Shown here: piece by piece, positions 53,852 through 63,767 of the stretch
Numbering within the stretch: the stretch's first letter is position 1
Layout: each line of letters begins with the position of its first letter
Source of the DNA: Triplophysa rosa
Taxonomy: Eukaryota; Chordata; Actinopteri; Cypriniformes; Nemacheilidae
NCBI RefSeq assembly: GCF_024868665.1
Contig: NC_079892.1
Coordinates: 2,547,695-2,611,694, forward strand
Length of the DNA: 64,000 nucleotides
Direction of reading: 5' to 3'
Translations under genes and position numbers: made by a program
Notes under the pieces: generated by a model
The model's input: the letters and a program-made list of their open reading frames with translations, nothing else
The model's database searches: none
What the model was told of the DNA's origin: nothing

Positions 53852-56800
53852 ACAGACAGGAATCTATATTGTAAAAGTAATAAAGTAATAAAAGTAATAA
53901 AAAGCGGCATTTTTCTGGTGAGAGCCGGATTGAGAAGTGTTCAAGGATGATCGCAAGACCGTCGCTGACCGATGATAACATACCAACAATATTCCAATTG
54001 TACCATCCCACCCGCTTCCCTCCTTCTCTCTCCTTTCAACTTCCTCATTCTTTTCATCTCTCTCAATTTCAAGGCCATATATGTGTGTAAATGACATTGA
54101 GCCGCATTTAGTCCTCCCAGATTACGCTGAATGCTTTACTAACATACTAGCTGGACAGTTTTTACAGTATGCATATTTTACAGATGCATGGAATGCCCAG
54201 AAGACTTACTGTATTTCATGTGCCAAAATGTGCATCCCACAATGCATTGCGTTCGACTTGACCATGACCTGATAGCATACAATTAAAATGTTTTACATAC
54301 TGGTATACAATTATTTTCAAAGTAGAACGCAGTACGCTAGTATTCGATTTCAAATATAGCCCACGTTTCAGATGAAACGCCTTCTTTCTTTCTCGCTCTT
54401 TTTTTCCCCACTCTTCACTTCTGTCCTGTGGTAGCGATCCATTTTGAAAGCAATGATTCAGAGGACAGAAAATCAATGCTTCAGGGTTAACATGAATTTG
54501 TAGCCGGAGTCTAACTTTAACACCTGCCTCTGTGCAGTAGCACACAAACATCTGACTTTAATGCACACATAAGCAAACACAGGGATTTCAACGAACAGAT
54601 CAACTATAAAAACACACTCTGTCGTTGTTTACTCACTGTCATGTTGTTCCAAACCTGTATGACTTTTCTTCTTCTGTGCATTTTTCTTTGTAGTTTTGGA
54701 GGTGCCAATGCTTTTGTTGTATGACAAAGACAACAGCAGGATCATATTTTTTGTGTTTCATGGAAGAACGTCCCAAGTTGGAACAACACGAAACACTGGA
54801 ACAGAAAGTAAATGGTGACAGAACTTTGATTTTTGGGTGAACTGGTCATTTAATCTGGAAAAATGACAAACAACTTTTTTATATTAAAGTGAATCTGAAT
54901 ATCCAGTATGTACAAATTGCATAGCACAGGACGGACTGCAATAATAGTCTTCCTACATACCCGGCAATGTGTCAACACACCTAGTTATTTATCAATGAAT
55001 AATGTGAAAATTACAGCCCTTTTCTCAAAGCATCTATTATAATTCAATTAAATACGTCACAACACAGCCAAATGTCACACACAACAGAAGCAGCCTTACA
55101 AATTCAACCATGTTACATCGCTTGATAACCATGAAATCCATAAATCATGCCGATTTGCTGCATGTTCGCATGCGGATCATCTTAGGAAATTAGATGATGT
55201 TCAGTGGCGTTAATTGTTTGTCATTTGAGCCGAGACCTGCCACCCTTCCTCTGCAGGTCAGCGCTAGCATGCGCAGAGATTTACAGAGAAAGTTAAACGC
55301 TATTATATGAAACCAGCCAAAGCGTCTATTGAAGACCTGTGGCCTCTGTCATCCTGCCATTACGTGTGGCGCTCTGCTGATAGCCGAGAATCCTGTGCGC
55401 TCAATAAGTCACGGCTATTCTCTGAGCTCCGGGGCGAAGCGTTTAGCTGCTTCGCCGAATAAACGCAATGTTTAAAAACCAAAGGCTAAACATAAGTGCA
55501 AAAACAAGCAGAGTAAATAAAGACTGCTCACCCGAAAATGGAGATTCTGTCATTCGCTAACCCTCGTTTTGTTCCAGACTTGTATGTTCTCTTCCATATA
55601 TTGAACTCAGGACCAGGAGCTGTCAAGCTTCCGAAACCAAATTATTTGAAGACATTTTTAGGCATACTATGGTGTTCTTGTAGCTTAACTGGTAAAGCAT
55701 TGCATTAACAGCGCATAGGTTTCATACCCAGGGAACACATGAGCACAAAAGAAGATATTTTGAAGAATGTTGGTAACCGAGCAACGGCGGTACCCATTCA
55801 CCTCTATTGTATAGACACAAAACGAATGCAAGTGAATGGGTACCGCCGTTGTTATGTTACCAACATTCTTCAAAACATCTTCTTTTGTGTTCTGCGGTCA
55901 TAAAGAAAGTCACACAGGTTTTGAAATGACAGGAGGATGATTAAATGATGACACACGTTTCATTTTTAGATGCACTGTCCCTTTAACACGGAGGAAAGCA
56001 TCCAACAAAATATGCAAATATTCATGTACACACACACACACACTCGCATGCCCAAACAAACTATATGCTGGCACACACCCATGATGTACATCCTGGTACC
56101 ATATCTCCAGCGGTCCCTTGAGGTCCCAAAGTCTAGTAACACATATAAAACAGCTGAGACAGGCAGCACGAGAGGCCATATTCAGCTGCAATGAATCCCA
56201 TATAAAACGGTACGTCAGAAAACAGCAGATCAGTGCAGAGCGCCTAGGGAGGGGGGTGATATCCTGCTGCTGGGCTGAAATATAGTGTGACAGAATGAAC
56301 GAGAGTCTGACATCGGCTGGAGAGAGACGAGAGAAGAAAGAGACAGAGGTCCGGGAGGAGGACAGAGCAGAAAGTGGCATTAAGATCATTTTACCATTTT
56401 AAGAGCTCTAGTATTACCGCTAGGACAGTGTTCATAAAATATTACAGACAGAGAAAACTTGGAAGTTTGTGTAGTTTGAGATATTTAACAAGAACCAACA
56501 GATTTAAAAAAAACTGTAGCACTTGCTCATCAAAACGTCAAAACTCTTGGGTCATTTACTCATCATATGTTGTTCTAAACCCATATGTCTTATTTTCTTT
56601 CTTCTGCCAAACATGATGCAAATATGATGCAAGCCGAATATCGGCCTTCAGATGCTTTGTGCTACGTTTATCATCAATGTCATCAAATTCTCACGTCATA
56701 AAAATGGCCATGGCATTCTTTTAAATATATTTGTACCACAGATGGTAGAAAGGCATTCAGGTTTGGTACAACATGAGGCCGAATAAATGATGAAAATTAT

Positions 56801-59800
56801 TAAACCTTTTAAATCTTTAATCTTCAAATGCTACAGTCGGTTAATACAAGTTATAGATCAGATCAAATCAAGCCAGGAAAACATACAGGCATGCTCAAAT
56901 CACACCCCACACATCAAATGACTTACAGGAAGGATTTTACATCCAGGCCTCGTTTCTTTATCTGACCCATCATGTGATCCACGCTACCAGGGTCCCCCTG
57001 AGAGGCTCGACCCCCGGCACCTCCCGACCTACACCGTGAAGCTCCGCCACCTGCTTGTGTGCCAGTTCCACCTCCAGGCCCTCCCCCGGGCCCCGTGCCC
57101 CCACCTGCACCACTGCCCGGCTGGGTGTGTAGCTGACCCAGGCTCTGGGAAATGGGCGGCCCGCCGGACAAGCTCGGGGCCGGGGCCTGAATCAACGGTT
57201 GCTGGAGGCTCTGTTGCCGCAACAATGTGCGGGGCCGCGGCGTCGCTCCTGCAGGAATGTGGTCCAAGGTTGTGGCCAAGGAGAGGCCATTATCGGGTAC
57301 ACTGTGGGGGCAGAGCAGGAGGGTGGGCAGGGAACGAGAGGAAGATGAGGGAGAGCGACAGATGGAGGGGGGAGGAAGGAGGAGGAGCGAAGGTGGGACG
57401 AGAACAAACGGGCGGGGCGAGCGTTTGGAGGAGGATTTGGATGGGGTTTGAGAAGGGGCAGGAGATGGCGAGGTACACAGAGGCAGAGAAGACGACAAGT
57501 TAAAGTCGGAAAACAGATGCAGGAGGGAGTCGGTGGTGGAGGAAAGGAAAGGTGCAGAGATGGAGGAGAGGTTCAGAGAAGGGTGGGGACAGAATGGAAC
57601 AGACAGAGATGAAAGAGACAATGAAAAGAAATCGTCAAGCGAGGTGTCGCCGGGTGTTGAGGAGGAATGAGGAGGAGATGGAGGAGGGGGGCGAGATGTG
57701 GGCGGGGAGAGGAGGACAAGGAGAAAAAAGGAGAGAAGAGTCAAACAGAGACAGTAACCACCGTAGCACAGGTAGCAGAAGAGACCGCAGCCGCCCTGGT
57801 CCGCATGCGTCTGCAGGTGTGCATGACTGTGCGCGTGTGCATGCGTATGTCCGTTCCCCGCCCGATTGAGACTCCCTTGAGCGGACGACGAGCGGTGAGC
57901 GTGCGTCTGAGAGGCGTGCGTGGCCTGCTTACGAGCCCCTGCTGCACGTGACTGACACGATCGCGACGTGTGTCCAGATCGTCCGGAACGCCCATGCATG
58001 TGCCGTGGCGTGTGCAGTGTCAGTCGCCCACCACCTGTTCTTCCAGGAGACTGTTTTTTGATCTGTTGCGAGCCTCCCATCTTGGTCCCTGGCCTCTACA
58101 CTAGTCTGTTGTTCAATTTCACGTCCACACGCATCCTCGCTTTTGCGTCTCAACTTGACCGTCGTTTCTTGCAACTGTGGTTTTAAGTAACACCACGACC
58201 CCCTGCGTTCCCTCAACAGCCAACCAACTACGACGTCTTTGTTCGTCACTCGTGTCCTCTATTCCCTTCGTGATTATATCTCTTTCGTTCTCTCATTAGC
58301 CCCGTTTCACTCTTGGCAAATTTAAAAACTGTGTCAAATTCAACTCTGAAACTTGATTTTCACCTGAGCTGCTAGCATGACTCATTCTTCACACCCGTAA
58401 ACACTTCCCTGATGTTTCCCGCCTGGTCTGATCTCAGGCGTCTGTAAACATTTTAAAGAAGTCATTAAATAGAGAAGCATGTCTGAGGGATTCAAGAGCC
58501 GAATGTATTTCAGAGCGAACATGTTTAATGGGTGCAGGACTTAATAAACAAAATATAATAAAACAAATAGCTTAAATGGAAAGATGAACTATTAAATGGG
58601 AAATGAAGATAACATTAGTACCAACAAGTACCAAAGTAAATATGTCAAGTGTGATTTCATGTAGACTCTGGTTTAACTGGTTAAGCTGGAAAAGGGTAAC
58701 AAGTAGTTGGAGGAAAAACATGAGTGAGAGAAGGTTAAATGTTGCCAAGAAAGAGAAGAAGAGAGAGACAGGAAAAGAGGGGCGTGAGACACAAACACAA
58801 GAGACACACACATATAGCTGCCTTAAAATAGAATCCAATTACTGACGGAGAAAAACGGAGGGCGTGCTGAAAGAGAGAAAACGAGATGATCGAGGACCGG
58901 TGGTATGGAAGGAGTGTGAGAAGAGAGATGTGAGACAGAGAATTTGTGAAATGGTGGAAGAGAGAAGGTGTTAGCTGAGGGTGTGAAGAAAACTTAAATT
59001 GAGCCCCCTGTGTGCATGTGTGCGCAACACCCGCATCTTGCCGATGTCATTCTGTTCTACGCACAAACTGCAGACACGTCGCTCTCATGCAGCTGTCTTT
59101 TCTTCTGTCATGTATTCTACTTTAAAGTTGTGTCTGTTTTTTCCTTGACTGTAATTAAAATCCTAATATTTCTTAATATTCCATATAAACATTCCTGATT
59201 TTCTTTGTCAGCTTCAAATGTAAGTTTAAATTCTTTTTCAACTGCATCATATAGTCAAATCATTGATGATATCAAACCGCCAATCCAGTTTATGTTTTAA
59301 CCCATCAAGTCTTGATTTTATGATGCTGTGAAGTCCGTTTGTGATAATACGACATGGCACAGTACATTTTTAGGACATTTGGAGTTGCTATTCATATTAG
59401 TCATGTCAGCTAAATTGTTTTTTATAAACTGCATGTTTTTCATGAAATATCTGGGACTCTGAAATGTTACCCCATTTATAACTGATTCTGATTGGTCAAT
59501 GAGAGCCAGACCTAGTTTCATACAGTTTGAAGAATACGGACATGCTTTTCTTAGACAGAAAAGCATCCATCCACAGAATCGTGCACAAAAAGACCAGCAA
59601 TACGCACTAAAGTAAACAGGGCCAATTTCATTTCGTGTCGACATCGAGCTCAAATCAATATTTCATATCCATTTGTGTTTTCTTATTTGCTAAGTAGCCG
59701 CATAATAAGCAGGGTAATGTACAGTCAGCCGGTCATTACTGAAAAAATAAACCCCTTCTGGGCGAAGCGAGACCTCTCCGATTCTCTTCTGGCTTTATCA

Positions 59801-60396
59801 TTATTGCCTCTCATGTATCGTGTCTGCAGGATGAATCAGGTGCATGAAATCACCGGCTTTTGGAATCACAGCTTTGGCTGTTAAGTTTTATAATGGACTA
59901 CATTGAGCCATTGCCATATCTCTGCGTTTTTACGTGTAAGTATACGTGTGTGAGTCAGTGTTTCGACTACTATTATTAGACTGCAGGGCGGCCTGGAATC
60001 TCAGCATAGCACAGACCCACACAAAGGCATTTATAACTTTCTTAAAAATCTCTCTCACACACACACAGCTCTCGCTATCTCTGTCTCTTTCCCCGAGGGT
60101 TTGACTCACTTGCCGTTTTTGAAGTCTCCAGAATGCAGGCAGCTTTGCACTGTCTGCCACCTGCCAGCTTTAATGCCACCCGTCACCGCGTTCCTCAGGC
60201 TATCGCTACACGACGACCCCCCTCCATCCCCAAGTCCACCCCCAGCGGCTCCTTTCTGGCCCCCGGGCACTGCCCCACTGACGGGTCGGCCAGGAGGAGA
60301 GCAGGGGAGAGGGATAGAGGAAGAAAGAGGAGGAGAGGACAAACATTTGGGAGAGAAAAATAGTTACAGGTTTGGATAAATAATCATTTATCCAAT

Positions 60397-60494
<98 letters not shown>

Positions 60495-63400
60495 GTGTGT
60501 GCGTGTGTGTGTGTGTGTGTGTGTGACTAAACAGGAAGTGCTGTGACCAAAGACTAATACTGTATGTGCGGGCCATTACAGAACGTCCTGTGAACTGTAA
60601 AAAGATGTAAGGCTCTCGTTTTCGGCGATACAGTAAAAGACAGCTCAACCTGCAGGGGGCCTAGCAGAGCCGATTTTCTTTTTGGCAGCGAACTGTGAGG
60701 TTTTATCAGGTATTGTGAGTAATTCTTCTCAGCGTGGGATGTGTTCTCAGCTTACATAAAAATGGATTTACAACAAGTATGATGCTCGAAATAACCACAT
60801 TTGCACCCCGGGCAACAAGCATTGCATTATTGAGACCAAAAAGTGCAGAGTTCACGTAGACATGACAAGGGTTATTTTTATAGGTTAACATTACAATCGG
60901 TCACCAGTTCGTAAACCCGACAAAGGTCACCATGCAAGCGGGAAGGGAATCGAAAAACACCATTCAGACACTCACTACACGACATCGACACTAACAACAA
61001 CAACAACAACAGCAGGATAACAGCAGAAAGAGGTTCGAAGTAATGAGGCTGACAACTGCAGATTGACACAAAACCAGAATTCACAACCGATGACATCACA
61101 GCCGAGAGGAAAGGGTCATTAACTTTGTCGCAAAGAACAAATGTCAACCGGGATGCGAAAGGTATCGATATAAACAAAACAAATGCAATTTGAATCGATC
61201 TGTCCGCTCACATCACAGGCAAATCAGAAATGCGTCCAATGGATCTCACAAAGCATCTCTCTCCTCTCAGCATCGACTGCAGGGGTCAAGGTTATGAAGT
61301 CTAATTAAAGGTTAAACGCGATGGTTTTATAATGCGACATTGCCACAACAAAGCGTCTGTTTCAAGGCATGCTGTGAATCAGTCATCAGTCGATTTTGCT
61401 TGAATCTGCAGCTCTCATCTCATATAAGTTTGGGCAGCTGTCTGCATATACCCCACCGCTTTAATCCAACATCTCCAGCGGCGCTATTTTACAACCACTG
61501 TCCGTCCGGACAGAAGGGAGGAAAATCGAATCACCTGAGCCACCGTGGCTAAAACGTTTATTTAATGTTTAATGAATCAGCCCATCTGAACCCCTCTTCT
61601 GGCCTGAAAGTCAATGTGCTATATTTGATGGACAAGCACGTTTAAAGCATATCTTTCTATTTGGACGGGTGGCCGATGCTCCTGCAGTGCATTCAGAGCT
61701 GTAGCTGAAGGCGTGTGGGATTAGGCAGGTTGGGGTTTACCGTACAGACGCTGCTGTGGAACAGAGGCTGGAAGGATCAGAAGTGCTAAAGGGACACATT
61801 TAAAATGAGCCAGATAAAGGTGAAAGGCAGATACTGTAGCATTAGGGCTGCACAATTCATTGAAATAAAAAATCTATATCACAATATGGCCCTCAAACCT
61901 CAAAAGGCTTAGGTTTAATTTAATATATAGTCAGCATCTTCTACTACACATACTTATGCAATGTTGAGTATACAGAGTATTATATTTATGAAGTTGAAAA
62001 TTGGGTATCATTCCATAAAAACATTCATCTTAAATGTGATCTTTTATATTAGTAAGTGGAAATAATTAAATCAGAGCAAAATACACTTCCATTTAGACTA
62101 ATCTAAGCAAAACAAATGTGAGAAGTTAAATGTGTAAAATTTTGCCTATTCAACTTGATTTAACTTAAATCAATATTTAAAAAAAAATTGTATTAATTTA
62201 ATCTATTTAATTACCTGAAACAAGTAAAACAAATAAATAAAATATCTAAATAAATGAAAAGGTTTAAATCGGAACAAAAACACACTTTTGACTAATCTAA
62301 TCAACAACCGCGTGAGAAGTTAAATGTGTAAAAGTGTGCCTATTAAATTATTTGAATTAAATCACTATTTAATTTTTTACATAAATTTAATCTATTTTAT
62401 TATCTAAATAAAAATATACAATTTTGATATAAATATTCAAATTTATATTAATATAAATACATAAATATTACATTTAATATTTAATTCAATAAAATCTTTT
62501 AAATTAAATATTTAATACAAATTAAAATACAATTAAATATTTAATTATCTAAGTAATCTCAATATGATTTTTTTGCTATTTGAAAGTATCTCTCAATGTT
62601 TAAATACAATCAAGATATAATTATGTTTTTGCCAATTTAAATTAAATTACAGTGCTTTCAAACAATCTCAATATGACTGATCAAATCGTGCAGCCCTAAA
62701 GGGCACAAAGGCAAAACAACACATTTTAATAACAACATGTCAAACATACAGAAACGGGGGTTACCACATCACAATCTGACTGTAACGGTCAACCCTCAAC
62801 GGGAAAGTACGAAAACGAGGGTTAGCAATAACAGGCAGCACTAAAGGTTTTTTGTTCGTTTGGTCACATGTTTACAATGTTGCTGTCGTTCGCTGGATAC
62901 TGAAGCAGGAGGGTTGTCCGTCTCCATGGTAACACCCCATGGGGTGGGCAGGGAGGGGAAAGGTTAAAGGTTGCTAGGAAGAGACAGGCAGGGCTGTATT
63001 ATTTTTGTGTAAAATGAAACAGATTCAAGGAATAATCCAGAATTAACCGAAGGACATTTATTCACATTACAAGCTCCTAATACGGAAGCTGAATAGGGGT
63101 ACTATATATAGACTGTACTGTACATGGTCCAAGATTTCAAACTATAGACCACATCACATTCTTATGTTGCTTGGATTTTCACTTTGTGTTGTAGTTTACA
63201 GCCTCCTCATTATTACAGCCCTGCCAGGAGTAATGGTTTTCATGAGTTACGGGTAGGTATGGGTTGAGATGGGGTATGGTTAGGTATTGGTTGGAATGGG
63301 GTAAGGTTTGGGTTCAGATGATAGTGGGTAAGGGTTTAATAACAGTAAAATTGTGTAGAGGTTGTGTTGGATGACGTTAATCTTAGTTAGCATGCAGAGG

Positions 63401-63767
63401 CCAACAGAAAATCATCAATTACAATTCACAAAATGTTCTGTAATTGAGTCAAATGAACGTGATGTACAAAAGGTATGGATGGGGTAGCTTAGGAATGGAT
63501 TGTGGTAAAAAAGGTATGGATGGGGTTAGGCTGGATGAGGTTGTGTATGGGATGTGTCGGGAAGGGAATGGATGATGTAGGGTTGGGTTTGGTTGGGGGT
63601 GGTGTCTCTTACCAGCTTTACCAGAGACTCACTTGAGTGTGAGGCGAGGGTCTCCATATGGGGCATAAGGAGAAATGTTTAGTACAAACTCCTTGGGCGG
63701 GTATGAGCTCCATCGCTGCTGTACTGAACTGTTGTCATTGTTATTCCAAAAGTCTCTGTCTAGATCA
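40001..63767 (-). CDS. syt7: Synaptotagmin 7, nine 3' exons (N-terminal transmembrane exons outside window)
   Basis: Calcium sensor for exocytosis, membrane-anchored, with two cytosolic C2 domains. Exons in transcription order: 63767-63633, 60277-60110, 57301-56927, 52132-52016 (variable linker), then 42457-42346, 42018-41757, 41400-41231, 40733-40619, 40418-40219, 40105-40001 (stop TAA 40003-40001). All junctions keep frame. The linker exon 42457-42346 carries [15 protein letters not shown]2A lies in 42018-41231 with its calcium loops (KDFSGTSDP and [10 protein letters not shown]). C2B lies in 40733-40001 ([19 protein letters not shown]), with the polybasic stretch [13 protein letters not shown] and the C-terminal WHxL motif (QWHALKA). 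All expected calcium-binding aspartates are present. The segments [15 protein letters not shown] and IYLSWKSGP identify synaptotagmin 7. I cannot say which teleost duplicate (a or b) it is. There is no transmembrane exon in this window, so the gene continues to the right. Confidence 0.95.
41483..41532 (-). mobile_element. SINE 3' tail, minus orientation
   Basis: CATTTATTTAGCAGATGCTA followed by TCCAAAGCGACCTATAC is the complement of the common SINE tail. It lies in a syt7 intron. Confidence 0.6.
42346..42457 (-). other. syt7 pre-C2A linker exon
   Basis: 112 bp, starting in phase 2. Two in-frame donors are possible, GTGATGG (after 42352) and GTAGGG (after 42346). I prefer the second because it leaves MVM before LSPGSEDDE, like human MLM-LSPGSEEDE. 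Use of both would add or drop two residues. Confidence 0.85.
43140..43800 (+). repeat. Purine-rich (GA-type) low-complexity stretch
   Basis: A long run dominated by GAGA and AAAGAG words in a syt7 intron; pyrimidine-rich in the transcript. Confidence 0.6.
43847..44340. mobile_element. Palindromic TTAA-type MITE, diverged
   Basis: Ends TTAAAGGTACAGTTTATCC and GAGTAAACTGTGCCTTTAA. The interior has diverged. Confidence 0.55.
46119..46206 (+). mobile_element. tRNA-derived SINE remnant
   Basis: GGTCATGGGTTCGACCT resembles a polymerase III B box and is followed by a GCGTTTGCCAAATGCATAA tail. Confidence 0.5.
49690..49945. mobile_element. Palindromic TTAA-type MITE, degenerate
   Basis: Arms ATTTACTCGCCCTCATGTCA and AACATGAGGATGAATAAAAG around a decayed centre. 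Confidence 0.6.
51308..51593. mobile_element. Palindromic TTAA-type MITE
   Basis: Ends TTAAAGGGATAGCTCACCCA and GGCTGAACTATCCCTTTAA. Core GAAGATATTTTGAAGAACG. Confidence 0.85.
52016..52132 (-). other. syt7 linker cassette exon (39 codons)
   Basis: 117 bp, phase 2 at both ends, so it can be skipped without changing frame. It encodes [20 protein letters not shown] and continues [19 protein letters not shown]. This matches the alternative mammalian SYT7 linker segment MVVLSLVLGLSEQDDFANIPDLQ. Its first base completes the Leu of the preceding exon (KSFL|EGK). Confidence 0.92.
52432..52849. mobile_element. Non-autonomous hAT-type element with 8-bp target duplication
   Basis: Element 52440-52841 begins GAGGGCTGCACAATTAATCG and ends ATAATCGCGCAGCCCTA. 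It is flanked by GTATCTTC and GTATCTTA, so seven of eight target bases match. Confidence 0.82.
53171..53241 (+). repeat. (CT)n microsatellite
   Basis: Near-perfect CT repeat in a syt7 intron. Confidence 0.95.
54610..54855. mobile_element. Palindromic TTAA-type MITE, degenerate
   Basis: Arms TGTTGTTCCAAACCTGTATG and TTGGAACAACACGAAAC. Right end TTTTGGGTGAACTGGTCATT. Confidence 0.65.
55518..55985. mobile_element. Palindromic TTAA-type MITE interrupted by a SINE-like insertion
   Basis: The left arm ends near 55598. About 140 bp follow that contain a tRNA-like unit (GTAGCTTAACTGGTAAAGCA at 55679), then the palindrome resumes with CACAAAAGAAGATATTTTG. The right end is GCACTGTCCCTTTAA. Confidence 0.65.
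56545..56812. mobile_element. Palindromic TTAA-type MITE, degenerate
   Basis: GGTCATTTACTCATCATATG and GGTACAACATGAGGCCGAAT mark the two arms. Confidence 0.55.
56927..57301 (-). other. syt7 long linker cassette exon (125 codons)
   Basis: 375 bp, phase 2 to phase 2. The acceptor is a very strong pyrimidine tract ending CCCCCACAG at 57302, and the donor is GTAAGT after 56927. It encodes a Gln/Ser/Pro segment ([21 protein letters not shown]), a glycine-rich low-complexity run, and the conserved end [15 protein letters not shown] that joins EGKMVVLSL of the next cassette. A longer open frame runs in phase upstream to an ATG at 58080 but is probably intronic. Confidence 0.88.
57302..60109 (-). 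other. syt7 intron with in-frame upstream ORF
   Basis: About 57304-57720 is almost pure pyrimidine on the minus strand. The frame of the downstream exon stays open to an ATG at 58080. CpG density is raised around 57770-58060. Beyond 58250 nothing specific is seen. Confidence 0.6.
60110..60277 (-). other. syt7 linker cassette exon (56 codons)
   Basis: 168 bp, phase 2 to phase 2. The acceptor CTCCTCCTGGCCGACCCGTCAG ends at 60278 and the donor is GTGAGT after 60110. It encodes [20 protein letters not shown] followed by [20 protein letters not shown] and an end HSGDFKNGK. The call rests on open frame, splice signals and phase identical to its neighbours. I do not recall a specific mammalian counterpart, so it is less secure than the other linker exons. 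Confidence 0.75.
60399..60525 (+). repeat. Long (GT)n microsatellite, (CA)n in the syt7 transcript
   Basis: A 127-bp almost pure GT tract with two C interruptions, about 120 bp upstream (transcript sense) of the syt7 exon at 60277-60110. Confidence 0.97.
61843..62698. mobile_element. hAT-like non-autonomous element, AT-rich interior
   Basis: Ends TAGGGCTGCACAATTCAT and ATCGTGCAGCCCTA match the termini of the 52.4-kb element. The 856-bp interior is made of diverged ATTTAAT-type repeats. No clear target duplication. Confidence 0.7.
63633..63767 (-). other. syt7 linker cassette exon (45 codons)
   Basis: 135 bp, phase 2 to phase 2, acceptor GGTCTTTAG ending at 63768, donor GTGAGT after 63633. 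It encodes [19 protein letters not shown] and continues [21 protein letters not shown] recognise this as an alternative SYT7 linker segment from memory of mammalian isoforms. Confidence 0.88.

Larger units (their letters stand above)
52133..56926 (-). other. syt7 intron, about 4.8 kb
   Basis: No coding exon. It holds a hAT-type MITE with target duplication (52432-52849), (CT)n (53171-53241), (CA)n (about 53826-53850), MITEs at 54610-54855, 55518-55985 (with a SINE inside) and about 56545-56812. Confidence 0.6.
60278..63632 (-). other. syt7 intron, about 3.4 kb
   Basis: No coding exon. It contains the 127-bp (GT)n tract (60399-60525), a hAT-like element (61843-62698) and a perfect-looking X-box (62930-62943). 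Confidence 0.6.

Noticed and set aside
55679..55740. Possible tRNA gene
   Set aside because: A and B boxes are degenerate and there is no complete cloverleaf; better explained as a SINE head.
57302..58080. 385-codon minus-strand frame taken as one gene
   Set aside because: The last 125 codons are the syt7 exon. The upstream part is a pyrimidine-rich intron end with a textbook acceptor at 57302 in the right phase. I keep it only as a hypothesis, not as a CDS.
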